A program made the position numbers and the translations under genes. From Thiomonas sp. (lineage in GTDB: Bacteria; Pseudomonadota; Gammaproteobacteria; Burkholderiales; Burkholderiaceae_C), in assembly GCA_028706735.1 (NCBI GenBank), contig JAQTVS010000121.1, positions 1 through 7,737 on the forward strand: a stretch of 7,737 nt of DNA, written 5' to 3'. The notes under the pieces were generated by a model. The model saw only the letters and a list, made by a program, of their open reading frames with translations. It had not been told where the DNA came from and ran no database searches. Below are positions 6,743 through 7,737 of this stretch, one piece after another (positions within the stretch are counted from its first letter, which is position 1; the number at the start of each line of letters is the position of its first letter).

Positions 6743-6768
6743 AGGCCTGACGCGAACGCGGCAGGTCT
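6743..6768. terminator. Strong hairpin between convergent amn and purM, possible two-way terminator
   Basis: CCTG (6746-6749) pairs with CAGG (6762-6765) and CGC (6751-6753) with GCG (6758-6760) around a GAAC loop, interrupted by one A-G mismatch (6750/6761). The outer stem extends by A-T, G-C and G-T pairs to 6743/6768. It is symmetrical, so it would fold in RNA from either gene, 11 bases beyond the purM stop. A smaller stem, CTCCC/GGGAG (6732-6736, 6740-6744), abuts it and shares bases 6743-6744. Neither direction has a U-tract, so it may act by pausing, with Rho, or as a 3'-end stabiliser. Confidence 0.4.
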
Positions 6769-6778
6769 GGGGGCGCTC

Positions 6779-7737
6779 TCAGGCTGCGTAGCGCACCTGA
6801 TGCGCTTCGGCTGACGGCCGGGTGGCGATCTCCCCGATGATCCAGCCGGTTTCACCCTGTGCCCGCAGGGTGGCGAGCACGGCGTCCGCTTCACTTGCCG
6901 CGACCACCAGCACAAAACCCACGCCGCAATTGAAAGTGCGGCGCATTTCGTCATCGTCGATGCCGCCTTCGCGCTGCAACCAGGCGAACAGCTCGGTCTG
7001 CCCCCAGGTGGAGGGATCGAGCACGCACTGCACGCCGCCGGGCAGCACGCGCGGAATGTTCTCGCTCAGTCCGCCGCCGGTGATGTGCGCCATGCCCTTG
7101 ATCGCGTGCCGCCCCAGCGCCTGCAGCACCGGCTTGCAATAGATGCGGGTCGGCGCCATCACGGCGCTGCGGAAGTCCTTGCCATCCAGCGTTTGCGGCA
7201 GATCGGCCAGCGCGGTGCGGGCGATGATCGTGCGCACCAGCGAGTAGCCGTTGGAATGCGCGCCGCTGGATGCCAGGCCGATGACCCGGTCGCCCGGCAC
7301 GATGCTGCGACCGTCAATGATGCCGCTTTTTTCCACCGCGCCCACGGCGAATCCGGCGAGGTCGTACTCGCCCGCCGGATACATGCCGGGCATCTCCGCC
7401 GTCTCGCCGCCGATCAGCGCGCAGCCGGCCTGTTCGCAGCCCTGCGCCACGCCGCCGATCACTTGCGTGGCGGTCTCCACCGCGAGCTTGCCGCAGGCGA
7501 AATAGTCGAGAAAAAACAGCGGCTCGGCGCCCTGCACCAGCACGTCGTTGACGCTCATCGCCACCAGATCCACGCCCACCGTGTCATGCTTGTCCCATTC
7601 GAAAGCGAGCTTGAGCTTGGTGCCCACGCCGTCCGTGCCCGACACCAGCACCGGCTCACGGTAGCGCTTGGGCACCTCGAACAAGGCGCCGAAGCCGCCA
7701 ATGCCGGCGAGCACGCCGTCGCGCAACGTCCGCTTGG
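6779..7737 (-). CDS. purM: Phosphoribosylformylglycinamidine cyclo-ligase (AIR synthetase), 5' end outside window
   Basis: PurM uses ATP to close formylglycinamidine ribonucleotide (FGAM) into 5-aminoimidazole ribonucleotide (AIR), the fifth step of de novo purine synthesis; AIR also feeds thiamine pyrimidine synthesis. It is a cytoplasmic homodimer. About 319 C-terminal residues are visible, ending at TGA 6779-6781; the family has about 345-350, so some 30 N-terminal residues lie beyond the edge. Conserved blocks in order are [121 protein letters not shown] and GWIIGEI. The reading frame continues to base 7737, and the TTG at 7726 is an internal leucine, not the start. No frameshift is seen. 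It is convergent with amn; its promoter and upstream partner genes are not visible. Confidence 0.96.
   Translation of the reverse strand, partial: KRTLRDGVLAGIGGFGALFEVPKRYREPVLVSGTDGVGTKLKLAFEWDKHDTVGVDLVAMSVNDVLVQGAEPLFFLDYFACGKLAVETATQVIGGVAQGCEQAGCALIGGETAEMPGMYPAGEYDLAGFAVGAVEKSGIIDGRSIVPGDRVIGLASSGAHSNGYSLVRTIIARTALADLPQTLDGKDFRSAVMAPTRIYCKPVLQALGRHAIKGMAHITGGGLSENIPRVLPGGVQCVLDPSTWGQTELFAWLQREGGIDDDEMRRTFNCGVGFVLVVAASEADAVLATLRAQGETGWIIGEIATRPSAEAHQVRYAA

Overview
The window looks like a chromosomal housekeeping stretch from a high-GC betaproteobacterium, most likely a member of Burkholderiales. A Thiomonas-like genus is possible but cannot be fixed from this sequence. The pointers are the high GC content, the lapA-lapB-heptose gene string, and the split (kinase-only) form of the heptose-phosphate enzyme. 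I see no tRNA or rRNA gene, insertion sequence, CRISPR array, phage gene or defence system.

Layout from left to right. Positions 1-437 hold no gene I can support. They contain a perfect 7-bp hairpin (16-34) and a degenerate set of related short repeat units (about 91-380). Positions 438-1649 (+) encode a 403-residue, 12-helix MFS transporter of the YbfB/YjiJ type. It ends 3 bases before the stop of hldD, which reads toward it. Positions 5044 down to 1653 (-) form a tight four-gene unit: lapA, lapB, hldA (rfaE1) and hldD (rfaD). Each junction is a stop/start overlap of 4 or 11 bases. A 122-base divergent gap carrying an 8-bp inverted repeat separates lapA from amn (5167-6684, +, AMP nucleosidase). 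After amn, a 94-base gap with hairpins leads to the 3' end of purM (6779-7737, -), whose first ~30 codons lie beyond the right edge.

How the genes fit together. HldA phosphorylates heptose-7-phosphate and HldD carries out the last step, epimerising ADP-heptose for the inner core of lipopolysaccharide. LapA and LapB are inner-membrane proteins, and LapB controls LPS synthesis by adjusting LpxC turnover. One transcript would therefore couple an LPS flux regulator to core-sugar supply. The adenylyltransferase step between the two heptose enzymes is not encoded here and must lie elsewhere. Amn (AMP breakdown to adenine and ribose 5-phosphate) and PurM (de novo purine synthesis) both belong to purine metabolism but are convergent, not co-transcribed. 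The transporter's substrate is unknown.

I did not find a convincing new biological system. The points most worth a second look are the repeat cluster at the left end, the inverted repeat between lapA and amn, and the transporter's odd translation start.
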